Below, in pieces: positions 22,382-33,894 of a DNA stretch of 64,000 bases; position 1 is the first letter of the stretch, and every line of letters starts with the position of its first letter. The translations under genes were made by a program, and so were the position numbers. The stretch comes from Prinia subflava. Its lineage: Eukaryota; Chordata; Aves; Passeriformes; Cisticolidae. The notes below the pieces were generated by a model. It had not been told where the DNA came from and made no database searches. It was given only the letters and a program-made list of their open reading frames with translations. Location: positions 1,922,001-1,986,000 of the forward strand of contig NW_026960612.1 of the NCBI RefSeq assembly GCF_021018805.1, in the 5' to 3' direction.

Positions 22382-22930
22382 AGAATCATAGAATTGTTTA
22401 GATTGGAAAATATGTTTAAGATCATTGAGCCCAACTGTTAACCTAACACTGCCAAATCCACCACTAAGCCATATCCCTGACTGCCACATCTGTGCACCTC
22501 CTAAATAACTCCAGGGGTGTTCAACCACTTCCCTAGGCAGCCTAGTCCAATGCTCGACAACTCTTTCCATGAAGAAATTTTTTTGTAATAGCCAACCTAA
22601 ACCTCCACTAATGCAACATGAACCACTCTCCTCTTGTTCCATCACTTGTTACTTGGGAGAAGAGATCAAACCCCACATGGCTGCAACCTCCTTTCAGGTA
22701 GCTGTAGACAACAAGAAGGTCCCCCAATGAGCCTCCTTTTCTTCAGGCAAAACATCCCCAGCTCCTCACAGGACCTGTGCTCCAGACCCTTCAGCAGCTG
22801 CACTGTCCTTCTCTGAACACTCTTCATGCCTCCATGTCCTTCCTGTAGTGAGTGGCCCAGAACTGGACACAGCACTCTGGGTGTGGCCTTACCAGTGCCA
22901 AATAGAGGGGGACGATCCCTTCCTTTTTCC
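22382..22930 (-). mobile_element. CR1 LINE 3' fragment, 5'-truncated
   Basis: Read on the minus strand, it ends in the characteristic CR1 tail region (AACCTAAACAATTCTATGATTCT-like words at 22382-22410, split here by position). The left end on the plus strand, AGAATCATAGAATTGTTTAG, is the reverse complement of a CR1 3' end. The rest resembles the CR1 3' untranslated region and the last part of ORF2, truncated near 22930. CR1 is the dominant LINE of birds. Confidence 0.8.
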
Positions 22931-24417
22931 CACAAACCAATTTCTTACCAGTCTAAGGGCATAAAGAACTGAAAATGGAAACCTGAACCAGCAAATATAC
23001 TTGAACACGAAGTACATGTTCCATACAAAGCATTCATCTGCATTTCTGTTGAGCCTGTGTCTGGATCCCATTTCCTTTGTGTAAAACTGAAAATATGTAC
23101 CTGCATGGTTGAGGAGTGTTTCATAAAGATTACAGTTTCTAGAATGCTAGTATTGAAATGTTCAATGCTGTAATATTGATGCATCACCTAGATATAAGAA
23201 TGATCAGTTAAGAGATTAACTATGATGAAAAATCTCATACAACCTCTTAAAAAGGAGAGACTCCCTCCCATGCTATCTACCTTAATTGATGAAAAGTGCT
23301 GCAATAACTATTAATTAGTGCTCAAGAAGTGCTTATCTTCATTCTTTTAGTCATTGCTGTGGCAGCCATTACGAAAGTGCAGAGGTTACAAAATGCCTGA
23401 CTATCTTCCCTGAGATCTCCAGCAAGTTAAGCCCAGTTCAACTGTACTTGTGAAAAAAAAAAGAATAGTTGCTGTGAAAGGCACAGGCTGAGAATTTCCA
23501 TTTAATCTGTTAGTTCTCATAAACTTTTGCAGCTAAACAGCTTAAGAACAACACCTTATAAAATTTACTATGAACATGCTACCAGAATAAAACAGAAGGC
23601 ACCTACAGGACTCTGGCCATTGAAAATAAAACCACAATTAGTAGCTTCCCAGAGGAGCTATGAAGATTGACAGCAGCTGAGAATCTGGCCTTGACCATTG
23701 GCCTGAAAGGCTGCATTGAAACCAGCAGAACTTCCCAGACAATTCTGCCAGGTTCCTGAGCGTTCATTTTAACCTAAGATGAAAAATAGTATTAACTCAT
23801 TTTAAAGATGTGACATTCTGCAGACTTAACTGTAAGGTTACACTATTCCACTGTTTTTCACAAATATGGCTATATCCTTTGGAAGAACACCCTTCTTTTT
23901 CTGAATAACCACTGAAAACAATAACATTATGTTTTACTTTCTTGAACAGACGCCCAGCAAGTCTGTATAAGCACAAAAGTAATAGCTTGGAAAACAATGT
24001 ATCTTAAAGCAGACGGATTTTGCATTTGGGTTAATGATCATAGTATAGATTTCTTTTGCAAAGAGACACCTTTACCTGAGTTCTCTGGTTATTCTGGAGT
24101 GTTCTGTTCATGTAAAACAGATGCAAAATTACTTATCTGTCTTTAGGGCTCATTTTGGGGAAGAAAATAATACACTGAGGTTTTCTTTCACTGACCAGAA
24201 GTGGTTGTATGCTAAACATGTTTAAATTTACTTCTGAAAAAAGGAGCTGAAAACACAGCATATTTTAATATTCCAGAATTTTATTAATATGAAATATTTT
24301 AAAATACTTCACACATAAAAGCACAAAAAAATCTCCCACATGGAAATTAAGAACAAAATCATCCCATGCATACCTTCTATCCCACTGCAGTTTATGAACC
24401 TGAACATGTTCATCTGC
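22931..24417 (-). other. Intronic sequence
   Basis: No gene, exon or repeat with clear ends is seen. Confidence 0.45.
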
Positions 24418-24422
24418 CAGTG

Positions 24423-25767
24423 TGTCATGGGTTAGTACTGGCTAGATGTTAATGTATTTATGAATATTTTTTTTTTTAACAACTACTGTGGGATGTGATT
24501 AGGAACAGAGCAGAGCAGGCTTAAATCTTGAAAACAAAAAAACCCTAAAACTTTATTACATTACATAAGAACAGAGACAGAAAACTCTTAAATACACACA
24601 GAGACAGAAATAAAAACTTCTTAGAATATTTCTTCTCTCAGTTTTTACTCTCTACACATTACTCTCTACAGACTAAACTTTTGGGTTTTAAATCAAACAA
24701 TCACTACTCAAAAAAACCTAATCTTCAATTTAGCAAGGGAGAGAGGAGTTTCTCTTGCACTACAGACTGCTTTTCAGAAAACACGGGTCTACCTCTTATG
24801 TGTTTTCATGTCACCCGTGGCACTGCTTGGAGAAGTCTGCCAGGGTGACACTCTTGTTTTTTTTATGTTTTGCGCTCTCACTGCTGTCTATAGGCTGAAG
24901 CTGCATACAGGGCTCTTTTAAGGATACTTGCATGCTGAGCTCTTTCTATTTTTCCTCTTGGGGTCGAGGGTTTTTTTTCTGAGGGCAGAGGGCACTACTA
25001 CACTCTCTTCTTCTCTGTTTACTTCACTGCAGCAAGTTGAGCTGGCTACATCTACTCTAAAATGCAGTTTATGTTCAAAAGAGACTTAAGTTTAGTCTGT
25101 GGCTAACATTATGCAAGAAAAGTCTAGCTCAGAAAGCTACTCTTCTCATTCTTTGCCCATCTAGGATTTTTATCTTCTTTTATCATCTCAGTCTCAGGCT
25201 GTTTTTCTCTCTCTTCTGAAACTACTAGTCATGAGAATCAATGTCTAAGAAAAGTTTTTTTCTGCCAAGCAAGGGTTAAGAGTTTTTAGCTCTCGGTAAG
25301 GCTGCAAGCTCAGGCACTCCCAGGTTGGGCAACTCTCACGTGGCTGAGCACCTTCTCCCGGAGGGGGGGGAGAGGCGGGAGTGAGCACACACAGAAGGCA
25401 CTTTCAGAGTTTTTTACTTCTCTATTTTAGATGGGGCTAAATCAGTTCTAGTCCTTTCTACTCTCTTCTCCCCCTGGGGCCCCAGCTTACTTTAGTTCTA
25501 CCGCGTAGTTTTCCTGAGCCCGGCCACGTGGCTCCCCCCTCCCCCACTCAGCCCAAAGCTGAGCAGGAGAGAAGAGATGTTTCTACTGCTGAAACTAGAA
25601 CTTAAAAGAGGCCAAATCTCCCTAGAGTCCTGCTTTTAACTCTTTGTGTCCTCAGAAGCATGTCTAAACTTCCGAGTGACCAATCCAAGTGCTAGCAGAA
25701 AAGCTGATCACTGATTGGCCTACCCACATCCCCCTGGAAAAATTCACCTTCTCCCGCAATCACGACA
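24423..25767 (-). repeat. Solo LTR, 1.3-kb family, copy 2
   Basis: Plus-strand ends TGTCATGGG and CACGACA, flanked by CAGTG at 24418-24422 and 25768-25772, a perfect 5-bp target duplication. Same family and same orientation as 11089-12411, with clear divergence between the copies. The minus-strand AATAAA lies near 24550. Sense to the collagen gene. Confidence 0.9.
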
Positions 25768-25772
25768 CAGTG

Positions 25773-26934
25773 TCAGCCTTTAATATTTTTCACCACTGAC
25801 TCTAAGTTCTCATAAATAGTCTGCAACCAGAAATCCTAACTCTTGGGTAGAAAAGAATCACAAATCCATCTATTATTCACTCTGAAAGTGAGAAAAACTG
25901 GAAAAACTCTTGTATGGTATTTAAGAGTCATTATCATCAAGAATTGCAGACAAATGGCAGGGCAAGCAGGATGAATTACTAGAGGCAGGACACAACTTTA
26001 ACTGAAAAGGTTGAAAAGCTACAGAGACTACAGGCCTTTTCTCTCAAGTAGCATACATTTTTCTAGTTCCACATAATATTTCAAAACTTAATCCCTTTGG
26101 TCACCCCACTGCTTGGCCTCCCCCTGAATTCTCTTAATCCTTTCTGCACAGAGGAATGATACCTTCAGCTATTGAAGAAAGTACATCTGCAGGGCTTTCA
26201 AATGTCATGGAAACCAGACACAAATTTCATTAGTCATTCTTTCATTCTCTTCTAACATAAAGAGGCATGCAGTCACATCTTTACAACTTAAACCTCCATC
26301 TCACCTAAAAAAACCCTGAAATTTCTTGGCTCAAAGAGCAAACATATTCTTCCTGACACAGCAACATACAGAGTCAAAAAAACCCTTGCAAAGAGCTCTC
26401 CCAAACATCTCAACCACAAGGACAGACAAGCAAAAGAAGCATGCTGGCACTTAGACAACCTGGAATGATTTTTAACAGAGAATGAGAGACTCCTGTAAGA
26501 AACAATTGAATATCCCACATCCCAAATTGTTCCACCACCATGCCGCAACCCACACATTTTTTTACAACGGAAAAAGAAAGGCCATTCCGAGTCTTCAAGA
26601 TGAACTCTTGAGCCAAAGCAGAACTCATGTCAGAGAACTCAAACACTGTCATTCTCTGTATATGGTTCAAGCAAAACTCTCCTGCCTGAGAGGGAGAAAA
26701 GTTATTACTGCCCTCTCTCACATCACCCTGAAACTTTATTTTCTTTTTATTTACTAACACAGAACTTCATTGAATATGAAGAAAAACACAGCATCAGATT
26801 CTCAGATGCAGCAAATTGACATCTTTTCACTAGAGTCACTGGATTTCCTGTTCCATTGAAAAGAGAACATGAATATTCCCAGAATTCCAAATGCATTAAA
26901 ATAATTTCAGCTTTCTGTAAATCAAGGTACACAT
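25773..26934 (-). other. Intronic sequence
   Basis: No recognised feature; overlapping open frames at 26288-26760 have no domain I know and occur on both strands. Confidence 0.4.
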
Positions 26935-27463
26935 TGTTGCAGGTGTTGGGAGGAAAGGGTTAAACTCACAAGATTTGTTAAGGAGAAAATAATTTCAATC
27001 AAACTGACCTTGCAGCTGGGAATGCTAAGAATTTTGGTGTGGGGAAATGCCAGTTATTATGTCTACTGTTGTTCATCCTCTGCCTGTTTTGAGAAGCAGA
27101 ATTCCTGTGTGGAGATAGCACACGGTCACAGACATGCTTGAGCCTTCTGCTGTGAGAAAGAGTGACCACAGAAGCACAGCTTTGTGATAAACTGCTCCTG
27201 CAGGAAACCTTTAATATATTGGGGCCAATAGCAGCCCCACCCAACCCCTGCTGTGTGCTAGGATGAACTGAGCCTAACAGAGCCTGTATCCCTGTGTGTC
27301 TCTTTTCAATAGGATAAACTGAGCCTAATGGAACTGTCTCTCTGTGTGTCTCAGCTGCCCAGTGCTGTTAGCGAGGTGACGAAATAAATCTACTCTCTGC
27401 ATTTCAGCTGAGGCTTTGTGGTTGCCCTGGTTACCTGTGTGTATTGATTCACACAGCAGGTCA
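26935..27463 (+). repeat. Probable solo LTR, about 529 bp
   Basis: Starts TGTTGCAGG and can be ended at CAGCAGGTCA, with flanks CACAT (26930-26934) and CGCAT (27464-27468), a 5-bp duplication with one mismatch. AATAAA is near 27384. Two imperfect copies of a GGATgAACTGAGCCTAA unit occur at about 27260 and 27310. Boundaries are tentative. Confidence 0.5.
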
Positions 27464-27468
27464 CGCAT

Positions 27469-28058
27469 TACTCAGCATGTGTCACAGGCTCGTGGTACAT
27501 GCCGAGGAACAAGCTTGAAAACACGGTTACCTATTTCTGTTGCCATATCTTGTACTCTTCAAGAAATTTATCCCTCTTGTTTCATGAGAAAACAGAAGAC
27601 TAAGTAATTTTAAGCTACGCCCTTGTTTGTTCACAGGTTCATACTAAAATTTCCAGGTCTATCAATAACATGCACATTCATCTAGAAATACCAAGGCATG
27701 CTACCAAATACAAATGTAAAAATGCTTTTGAAAGAGAAAAGAGAAAAACTTGCTTACAAGTGTAAAAATGTTTTGGAAAGAGGAAAATATTGTGTCCCCA
27801 TTATTATAATGCAGAGGTCAGGCTTGCTGCTATCCTTAACAAGAACAGCACCATGGGATTTAAAGCCTCAGATAGTGTGACCCTATAGGTCATAAATTGC
27901 CTTCATCTTCCACAACCTTCAGCATGTCACCCAAACTGTATAGAGTCTTTCCCAGCATTTAGTGCTGTTCTTGGCTGCATCCTGCCTCCATCTCGGAGGA
28001 AGAATCAGAATATATGCCACAGAGCTTGCTTCTTACTGGAAAGGGACTTGGACAGGTG
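27469..28058 (-). other. Intronic sequence
   Basis: No feature recognised. Confidence 0.4.
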
Positions 28059-28064
28059 GGCAAG

Positions 28065-28584
28065 TGTCACGGTGCTGTGTTTCGAGACCTCAGCATCTCC
28101 ACGCACGGCCAGCCTGGAACACCGTGACAAGGGACGAGGATCAGTTCGTGCGCAGTGCGATGATACTGATTCCTGTGGGTTCTTTGTTTCGAGAGATCCT
28201 TGGCAGCGGTCTTAAAGTGACGAAGCAGAGGCAGGATGGGAGGCAGTGAGGTAGCAGCGTTTATTGTCCGGCAAGCGGGATATCCCGCGCCTGCATCTGC
28301 TCTCGCAATTGCCCCGAGGGGCGGTTCTGTGTAAACTTTTATCCAGACGGTATCAGGGAGGGGTAAAGGCAAAACAACAAATAAAAGGAATTCTAGGGAC
28401 CGTTACACAGGTGCAATATTTGACTTTTGCCAACCAGGGAAGTGGGGAGAAATACAAAACTCGCAGGCTCCATGACTGACAGAAAACTGACAGTTACGTA
28501 ACTTGCTGCAGGGGTACACGTGGTAGGGAGGGAACAAAGGAAGATATAACAAATTTAATAAACTAAATTTCACACACTGCCACA
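28065..28584 (-). repeat. Solo LTR, 520-bp family, copy 1
   Basis: Plus-strand ends TGTCACGG and ACTGCCACA, flanked by GGCAAG (28059-28064) and GACAAG (28585-28590), a 6-bp duplication with one mismatch. TTTATT near 28260 gives AATAAA on the minus strand. It aligns with the LTR at 53366-53886, sharing the TTTCGAGACCTCAGC word and the AACCAATGA and GAAATACAAAA regions. Confidence 0.85.
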
Positions 28585-29194
28585 GACAAGTAGGAAACTA
28601 CAGCACACTCCAACATATGGACATTTGGGAGACCAGGACTGGTAGTACTTCAAAGAACTCACTGAATTCCGAGTTTCAATTTCATCGAGAAGAAAAACAG
28701 GAAGCTATCTCAAACTGGAGATTCTTGGTGTGAAACAAAGGCAAGTCCTTACAAAAGAATTCCTGTAGAAATAACCTAGAAGCTCCTCTGGGCAGAGATC
28801 TCCATTTTCCTCTACTTTGAAAAGATAATAGGTGAAACATGCACAGAAAGAAACTCAGGCAGGGAAAGGCCTGTGCTTCTCACCACATAATATACTGTTT
28901 TTTCTAGCAATGGAATCTTATAACATACATGTTGGGAAATGAGCTATCCCTGGAGAAGTATCTGAATTTCCAATATGGAAATTCATGAAATGCTTGACAG
29001 AAGTTTTCAGGAACAGCTGAACAGTCCCTGAATAATTGTTAAATTTTCCACAAGGAAGAGAAGTCTGCAAATCTATACTGGCATAAAGAGTATGTCAGAA
29101 GCACTAAGAAGAATAAAAAGAAAGTAATTACCTCCCTGGTACTCTGATGTTCTTTACTTGATCTATACATAACCTAACATTTAAGCCATCAGAC

Positions 29195-30189
29195 TGAAAA
29201 GAACAGGGCATATGCCTTTATTAATATTCAGCTCTTTATTAAAGTGATCAGCTCATTATTAAAGTCATCAGCAGGATTGCAGAGTCCGATCAGAGTTCTC
29301 CACGCTGCTGCAGCCATCCAAAGGAGCAGGTGTTGTCCCAGTTCATCACTCCACTGCAAACAGTAGATGCCGAGTCCTTGTTCCCACAGGAACAGCTAGG
29401 AGTTCTCTCTGGTCAACCATCAGAAGGCAGAGCGGCGGCACTCTGTCACTAGTGTGCAGAGTCAGCTCTTTGCCCTCAGGGAAAAACCTTGAGAGTTTCC
29501 CATTGTCTGTCTTAGTCACTTCAGCTGGCTGGTTCCCATTCTATCCAAACTCCTCATAGGTCATGGTGAATCTTCAAACCAGGCCAGGGGGTGCATCCAC
29601 TTCTTGCTCGGCCAGGGCACTATCTAATTCTCCTCTGACGCCTCTAGCTTCTTGTCTTGGGGTGCAGTTTCTCTAAAAAACCCTCCCAGGATTCACAGGG
29701 GCAGTTTTATTTGCATATACAAATGCATATGCATTTGTCCTGGTCGCAGCAGAGGTATTCCTGCTGCAGGAGGTAGTTACAGCAAACAATGACCAGGCAA
29801 TCAAGGCTGGAGCTGCTCCTTTTCACATTTTAATGAGGTAGGAGAATGCCGCCTTTCCCTTTGGGGCAGCTTCCCTCAGTCTTCAAACTTGCTGGGGTGT
29901 GGGGGTTACCTCCAGCTGGGAGGGGGTCAGCCGCTTTCGAGGGACAGCAGCCTCACCCCAGCTATGGGGTTCTCTGCAAACAGGAAAAACCCCCATTTTT
30001 CTAAAAGGCTGGGTGACGGCACAAATTGGGAGGAGGAGGGTTGCATTCTCAGAGCTCTTTTAATATGCTAATGCATGCTCTGTGTTTTCCTCTGGGGGGA
30101 TGGTGTGACTGCTTTGCTATGGGGCTAGGACAGGGGTAGCCTAGCCTTTTTTGACTGGGAAATTTGTTCATAACAAGACTGACTTTTCA
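29195..30189 (-). repeat. Probable LTR-like element, 995 bp
   Basis: Ends form a perfect 7-bp inverted repeat (TGAAAAG at the left, CTTTTCA at the right). The flanks ATCAGAC (29188-29194) and AGCAGAC (30190-30196) match at 6 of 7 positions. TTTATT near 29230 gives AATAAA on the minus strand close to the left end. An octamer-like ATTTGCATAT is near 29708. No coding. Seven-base flanks are longer than usual for retroviral integration, so the class is uncertain. Confidence 0.45.
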
Positions 30190-30305
30190 AGCAGACATTT
30201 GGAGTTGGAAATTCATGTAATCTTTCTCCACCTCAAGTTGGCTGATTTGATTTTTAAACAGCTTTTCTTCCTATCTACACACACCTGCATTTAGAGAAAC
30301 AGAGT

Positions 30306-30635
30306 TATCACCGTGGAGGCCCAACCAGGAACACAGACTGGGGACACAGATCTGGGTGCAACAGAGCAGCAGGGCAGAAGACCCTGCCCTTAGTTTATTT
30401 TTCCATTATATATCTGTGGCAAGGTGACCATGGATTGGAGAAGGGTATCGCCACCTCTCCTGTCACATTGGTCCAGGAGGCTGTCATTCAACCTCCCCTT
30501 GTCTTGGAGAAAGTATTCATAACATTGCCAATATTTACAAAACATGGTCCTGTGTTTACAATTCACCAGCGTGAGAAACTGCACGTTTCTCCTTTAATAT
30601 GAACGCTTAGCAAACCAGGAAAATTCATGGCAACA
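30306..30635 (-). repeat. 3' LTR of ERV-C
   Basis: 330 bp, identical by eye to 33993-34322. The minus-strand start TGTTGCC follows the polypurine tract; the end is GGTGATA. TATATAAT is near 30403-30412 and AATAAA near 30393-30398 on the minus strand, giving a short R/U5. Confidence 0.92.
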
Positions 30636-30650
30636 TCTCACCCTTTTAGG
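30636..30650 (-). other. Polypurine tract of ERV-C
   Basis: Minus strand AAAAGGGTGAGA directly abuts the TG of the 3' LTR. Confidence 0.7.
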
Positions 30651-30945
30651 TATATTAAAAAGAAAACAAAAAAAGAAAAATGAACAATTCTATGACAGGA
30701 AAAAAGAAAGAAAAAAAAACCTGTATAAAGTTCACCGACCTTCATTTAGGTGACGGTGTGAGGGCTACATGTTGGTCTGATTCTGCCTTTGCTACCCAGG
30801 GTTTCACCCTGAACCCCTTGCAATAACCTGCTCAAAATATCTCGAGCATAGTCTAACATAATTCAACCAACACCCTCATATTTTTAAATTTTTATAAGAT
30901 ACAAGGGAATATATGGTGCAAAAGGCAGGAGCATTCCAAGAAAAA

Positions 30946-31212
30946 TCAATCACTCAATTCAAAATTCTGAACCCCAAAAGTTCTGTCCCAAAACCACAAC
31001 CCCCAAACAACGTGCACTTTCCCCACAGAGGTCACAATGGCTACCATACATAAAACTGAGCCATAGCAAACAATTCCTCTAAGTCCATGATTAACAGTCC
31101 GCTGGCTCTCAGCATCACACTGCTTCAGTCTGTCCTTGTCCAGCAGCTCCACAGGATCCAAAGTCTCTATGGAGGCCATATAGGAAAAGAGAGGATGCCA
31201 GTCCGTGTCCAT
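30946..31212 (-). CDS. Small ORF of unknown function downstream of ERV-C gag
   Basis: Eighty-eight codons from ATG, with an acidic N-terminal half and a hydrophobic stretch (IVCYGSVLCMVAIVTSV) that could span a membrane, followed by aromatic residues. I recognise no family. It lies between the gag stop and the polypurine tract, in another frame than gag. It may be an env remnant, an accessory protein, or chance. The open frame alone is weak evidence. Confidence 0.25.
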   Translation of the reverse strand: MDTDWHPLFSYMASIETLDPVELLDKDRLKQCDAESQRTVNHGLRGIVCYGSVLCMVAIVTSVGKVHVVWGLWFWDRTFGVQNFELSD

Positions 31213-31217
31213 GTTAA

Positions 31218-31505
31218 TCAGATCTCGAAGAGGCTTCTGTGATGGGTGGCACTAGGGTGGCACAGGGTGCACAAGGTTTCAGGATCAAACAGGATCAGTC
31301 CAATGCACCTGAGGCAGCTCAGCAGACTTTCAGCGGCCGCCGTCTTAGCATGGATCGCAGAACCTGAGGATAGAGAACTTAGAAAACACAAATTGAGCAA
31401 TTGACTTTTTCTCAAAGAATGCATGCAACATAGGATGTGGACGTAGAAACCCACTGCAAGGTCCAAGGAAAACTGACCATAGCTATGTGGCAACATCAAC
31501 ACTTC
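31218..31505 (-). other. Open frame following the ERV-C gag stop codon
   Basis: The gag frame ends in TAG at 31506-31508 and stays open for about 95 further codons, to 31218. The peptide is Leu- and Cys-rich with no retroviral motif I recognise. It would be made only if the stop were read through or was recently acquired. Confidence 0.25.
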
Positions 31506-32640
31506 CTACACTTGAGATGATGGCTGTACACCAGCCAGAGAATTTTGCTCTTGTTCTAGAGCTTGGGAAACTGTTTCGTCCCCCTGACGTCTTCGTCTTT
31601 TTCTTCGCCTCCGAGTTTTCGGGCTTGGCGTGGGCTCATCATGACCCACTGCTTTACAAGTTTCTGCAGTATGGTCTGGACCCACACCTTGTGCGCAGAA
31701 AAACAAGGGAGTCACTTTCTGTGCCTCCTTTTCCTGTTCTCCACTAGGCTGAATATCTGCCTGTGTCTCATGTCCAGCATTCTGCCTCTTTTCTGCCGGC
31801 TGTGAAGCAGCTGTTGGGGTAATCACCATACAATCACAGGTGTTTAGAACTGCACAGGTCTGGACCATCTCCAGGATATTAGAAGTCTCTGGAATGGTTT
31901 CCAGGGGCCTCTGGCAAGCAGAATTAGCATGGCTTCTTGCTAATTGCTCCAAAATTATCATTGTCAAAGTTATATCCTTGATTCTCGTCTTTAAAAAATG
32001 CATCAGACGCGATATAAATTCATTAAAAGCTTCCTCTGGCTTCTGTGCTATGTCTAAGAAGTCTTCCTTTGGGGAGAAGGATAACTTGGTTTTTATCAAT
32101 GCAGATATCCCTATGTATCTGCACGAATCTAAAACCCTGAAAGAAAGGCCAGCTTGCACATCAGGGCAAGCATATTGACTCCTCCCCATAAGTAGGTCAA
32201 CTCCGACCCCAAACAAGCGATCATCTCGAGGCAGGTGGCTATTTTCGACAGCCATTTGTCCAGCTAGGAATTTCCAATTTCTTTCAAAGGTAAAAACCTG
32301 TTGAGGTTCAAGCATCATTGTTGCAAGACCTCTTATTACATAAGGAAAGATCAGATTCTCAAATTCTGCACTGATCCATTGAATTGCCTCAGTGAAGCTT
32401 ATATTATCTTCTGCCACGTCCCTTGATAAGGGAAGCGGGACTGCCCATGATGGGTCATCATGGCTATGATGCTGTGGAACCACGTCCACAGCTCCCTGAA
32501 CTGGCTTGGGCAAAGCTGCATCTTCAGGCAGCAGCTCTCTTAGGTCAGCAGCCTGGTTCACCTGCGGACTAAAAGCCTCATCCGATTTCATGACAGGGAA
32601 AGCGTGCACATCAGACAACGCTTTTGCCCCGTTATCATCT
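31506..32640 (-). CDS. gag: ERV-C gag: capsid and nucleocapsid-like tail
   Basis: This is the C-terminal two thirds of a long open frame. The capsid is recognised by its N-terminal domain (SFTEAIQWISAEFENLIFPY), by the major homology region QKPEEAFNEFISRL near 32020-32060, and by the helical C-terminal domain. The tail has C-A-Q-G-V-G-P-D-H-T-A-E-T-C, a CCHC knuckle whose second Cys is Gly, then a strongly basic run (TRRRRKRRRR), which could still bind RNA. The frame is uninterrupted to TAG at 31506. It should assemble capsids if translated with the upstream part. Confidence 0.8.
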
Positions 32641-33480
32641 CCCACAGCCGACCTGGCCCCGTAGGGGGGGCGGGCGGGGGACAGTGGCTCGCTCAGACTC
32701 CTCTCTGAGCGGGGGGGTGATTGTCGCGCTGGGCAGGGAGGCGTGGCCGACCGGCCACAGCCTTCAGCTCCTGTTCCATCAGCCGATGGGTCGGTGGCCG
32801 GGGCCAGAGCCGGCAGCAGCTCTGCGGCTCCAGCGCTCGGCCCCGTCCCCTCTGAACGGAGGGGGCATGCGGCGGGGCCGCGCGGCGGCGCGGGGGGGCT
32901 GTCCAGCGCGGGGGGCCCCGCAGCAGCGGGCAGCGTTGCGCCCAGCCCTCCCCCCGCGGCGCCGGACCGGCACCGGACGCGTGGGGCGGGGCGCGGCGCG
33001 GTGGGCGGCGGCGGCGGCTCCGCTGCGGGCACCGCACGGACCGCCGGCGGGTGGCGACCCCGCGGACAGCATTTGGCGCGGCGGGGGGACGGGGCAAGGA
33101 GGGGCCGTCCCCGCCGCTCTCGCCTGCCGAATCCTGCGCGGAACAGGTCGCGGCGGGGCGGGGCGGGCCGGGGAGGCGGCGGCAGGGGGCGGCGCCGGCA
33201 GCGCCAGGGGAGGCGCGCACGGCGGCCCCCCCGGCTCCCCGCAGGGGGCCCGAGGCGGCGCGGCTCCGCGCGGCAGCTGCAGGGCGGACCCCGCAGCGGT
33301 GGCGGGCAGCGGGGGGGTCGCCGCGACACGGCGGCCCGGGGCGGCGCGGGCGATCCCCCACGCTCGGCGTGGGACCCGAGGCCGAGCGCTCCGCCCCCTC
33401 GGCACCCCAGCTCCCCGCCCGGCAAACCGCGCGGGGAGCGGACCGAAAAAAGCTTCCCAGTCCTTCCAAAAACCCCGCTG
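32640..33480 (-). other. GC-rich, CpG-dense block inside ERV-C gag
   Basis: About 840 bp between matrix and capsid, made almost entirely of G and C with very many CpG dinucleotides and runs of G or C. Reading frames on both strands stay open through it for lack of A/T-rich stop codons. In the capsid frame it encodes a Pro-, Ala-, Arg- and Gly-rich low-complexity region; in the matrix frame the translation is similar in composition. It differs sharply from the AT-rich DNA around it and from the rest of the element. Confidence 0.8.
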
Positions 33481-33894
33481 GGCGCGCCCAACCCCCGACA
33501 TGGGGGTGGCGGTCTCCTGCATCGGCTCTAACCCTGCATCAGAGCAATCCTCGTCAGAAGCGACGGAGCTCACAGGGGAGCCAGTCCTGCTTCCTGTCGA
33601 AAGCCCAGAATCAACTTCAAAGTCCTCCCCAGCCTCTTTTAAAAGTGGGAAGACTGTTGTCCATGCCCGTAAAAGAGTGCCTGCCTTAGAGTTTCCGTCA
33701 AGGACGGCAGAGAAAAGGCTTTTTCCCAGGGTTCTCCATGGGCCAATATAAAGTGCCTTTTCAGCAGTATAAAAAATTCCAGGTTTCTTTCCCCAGCTAA
33801 ATAGTTCTCTCACGTGTTTCCTGGTTAAGTCAGCGTCACAGGACAACAAAAAGGAGTGGAGCAGTTCCATCATCAATCGTTCCTCTGAGAACAT
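33390..33894 (-). CDS. gag: ERV-C gag: matrix domain
   Basis: The ATG at 33894 begins MFSEERLMMELLHSFL, a helical matrix-like domain with a conserved WGKKPGIFYTAEKALYIGPW segment, followed by an acidic Ser-rich linker. The second residue is Phe, not Gly, so there is no N-terminal myristoylation signal. The frame differs from that of the capsid ORF and runs on into the GC-rich block to 32779, so either an indel lies in the GC-rich block or expression needs a frame change. The end given here is where the recognisable domain fades. Confidence 0.6.

Noticed and set aside
29126..29187. Possible 62-bp exon on the minus strand with CTTTTCAG acceptor and GTAATT donor
   Set aside because: Open frame but not a multiple of three, no collagen repeat, and phase does not fit the neighbouring exons.
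32624..33751. Long plus-strand open frames (up to 375 codons)
   Set aside because: They are shadows of the GC-rich gag block on the other strand; low-complexity translation, no domain.
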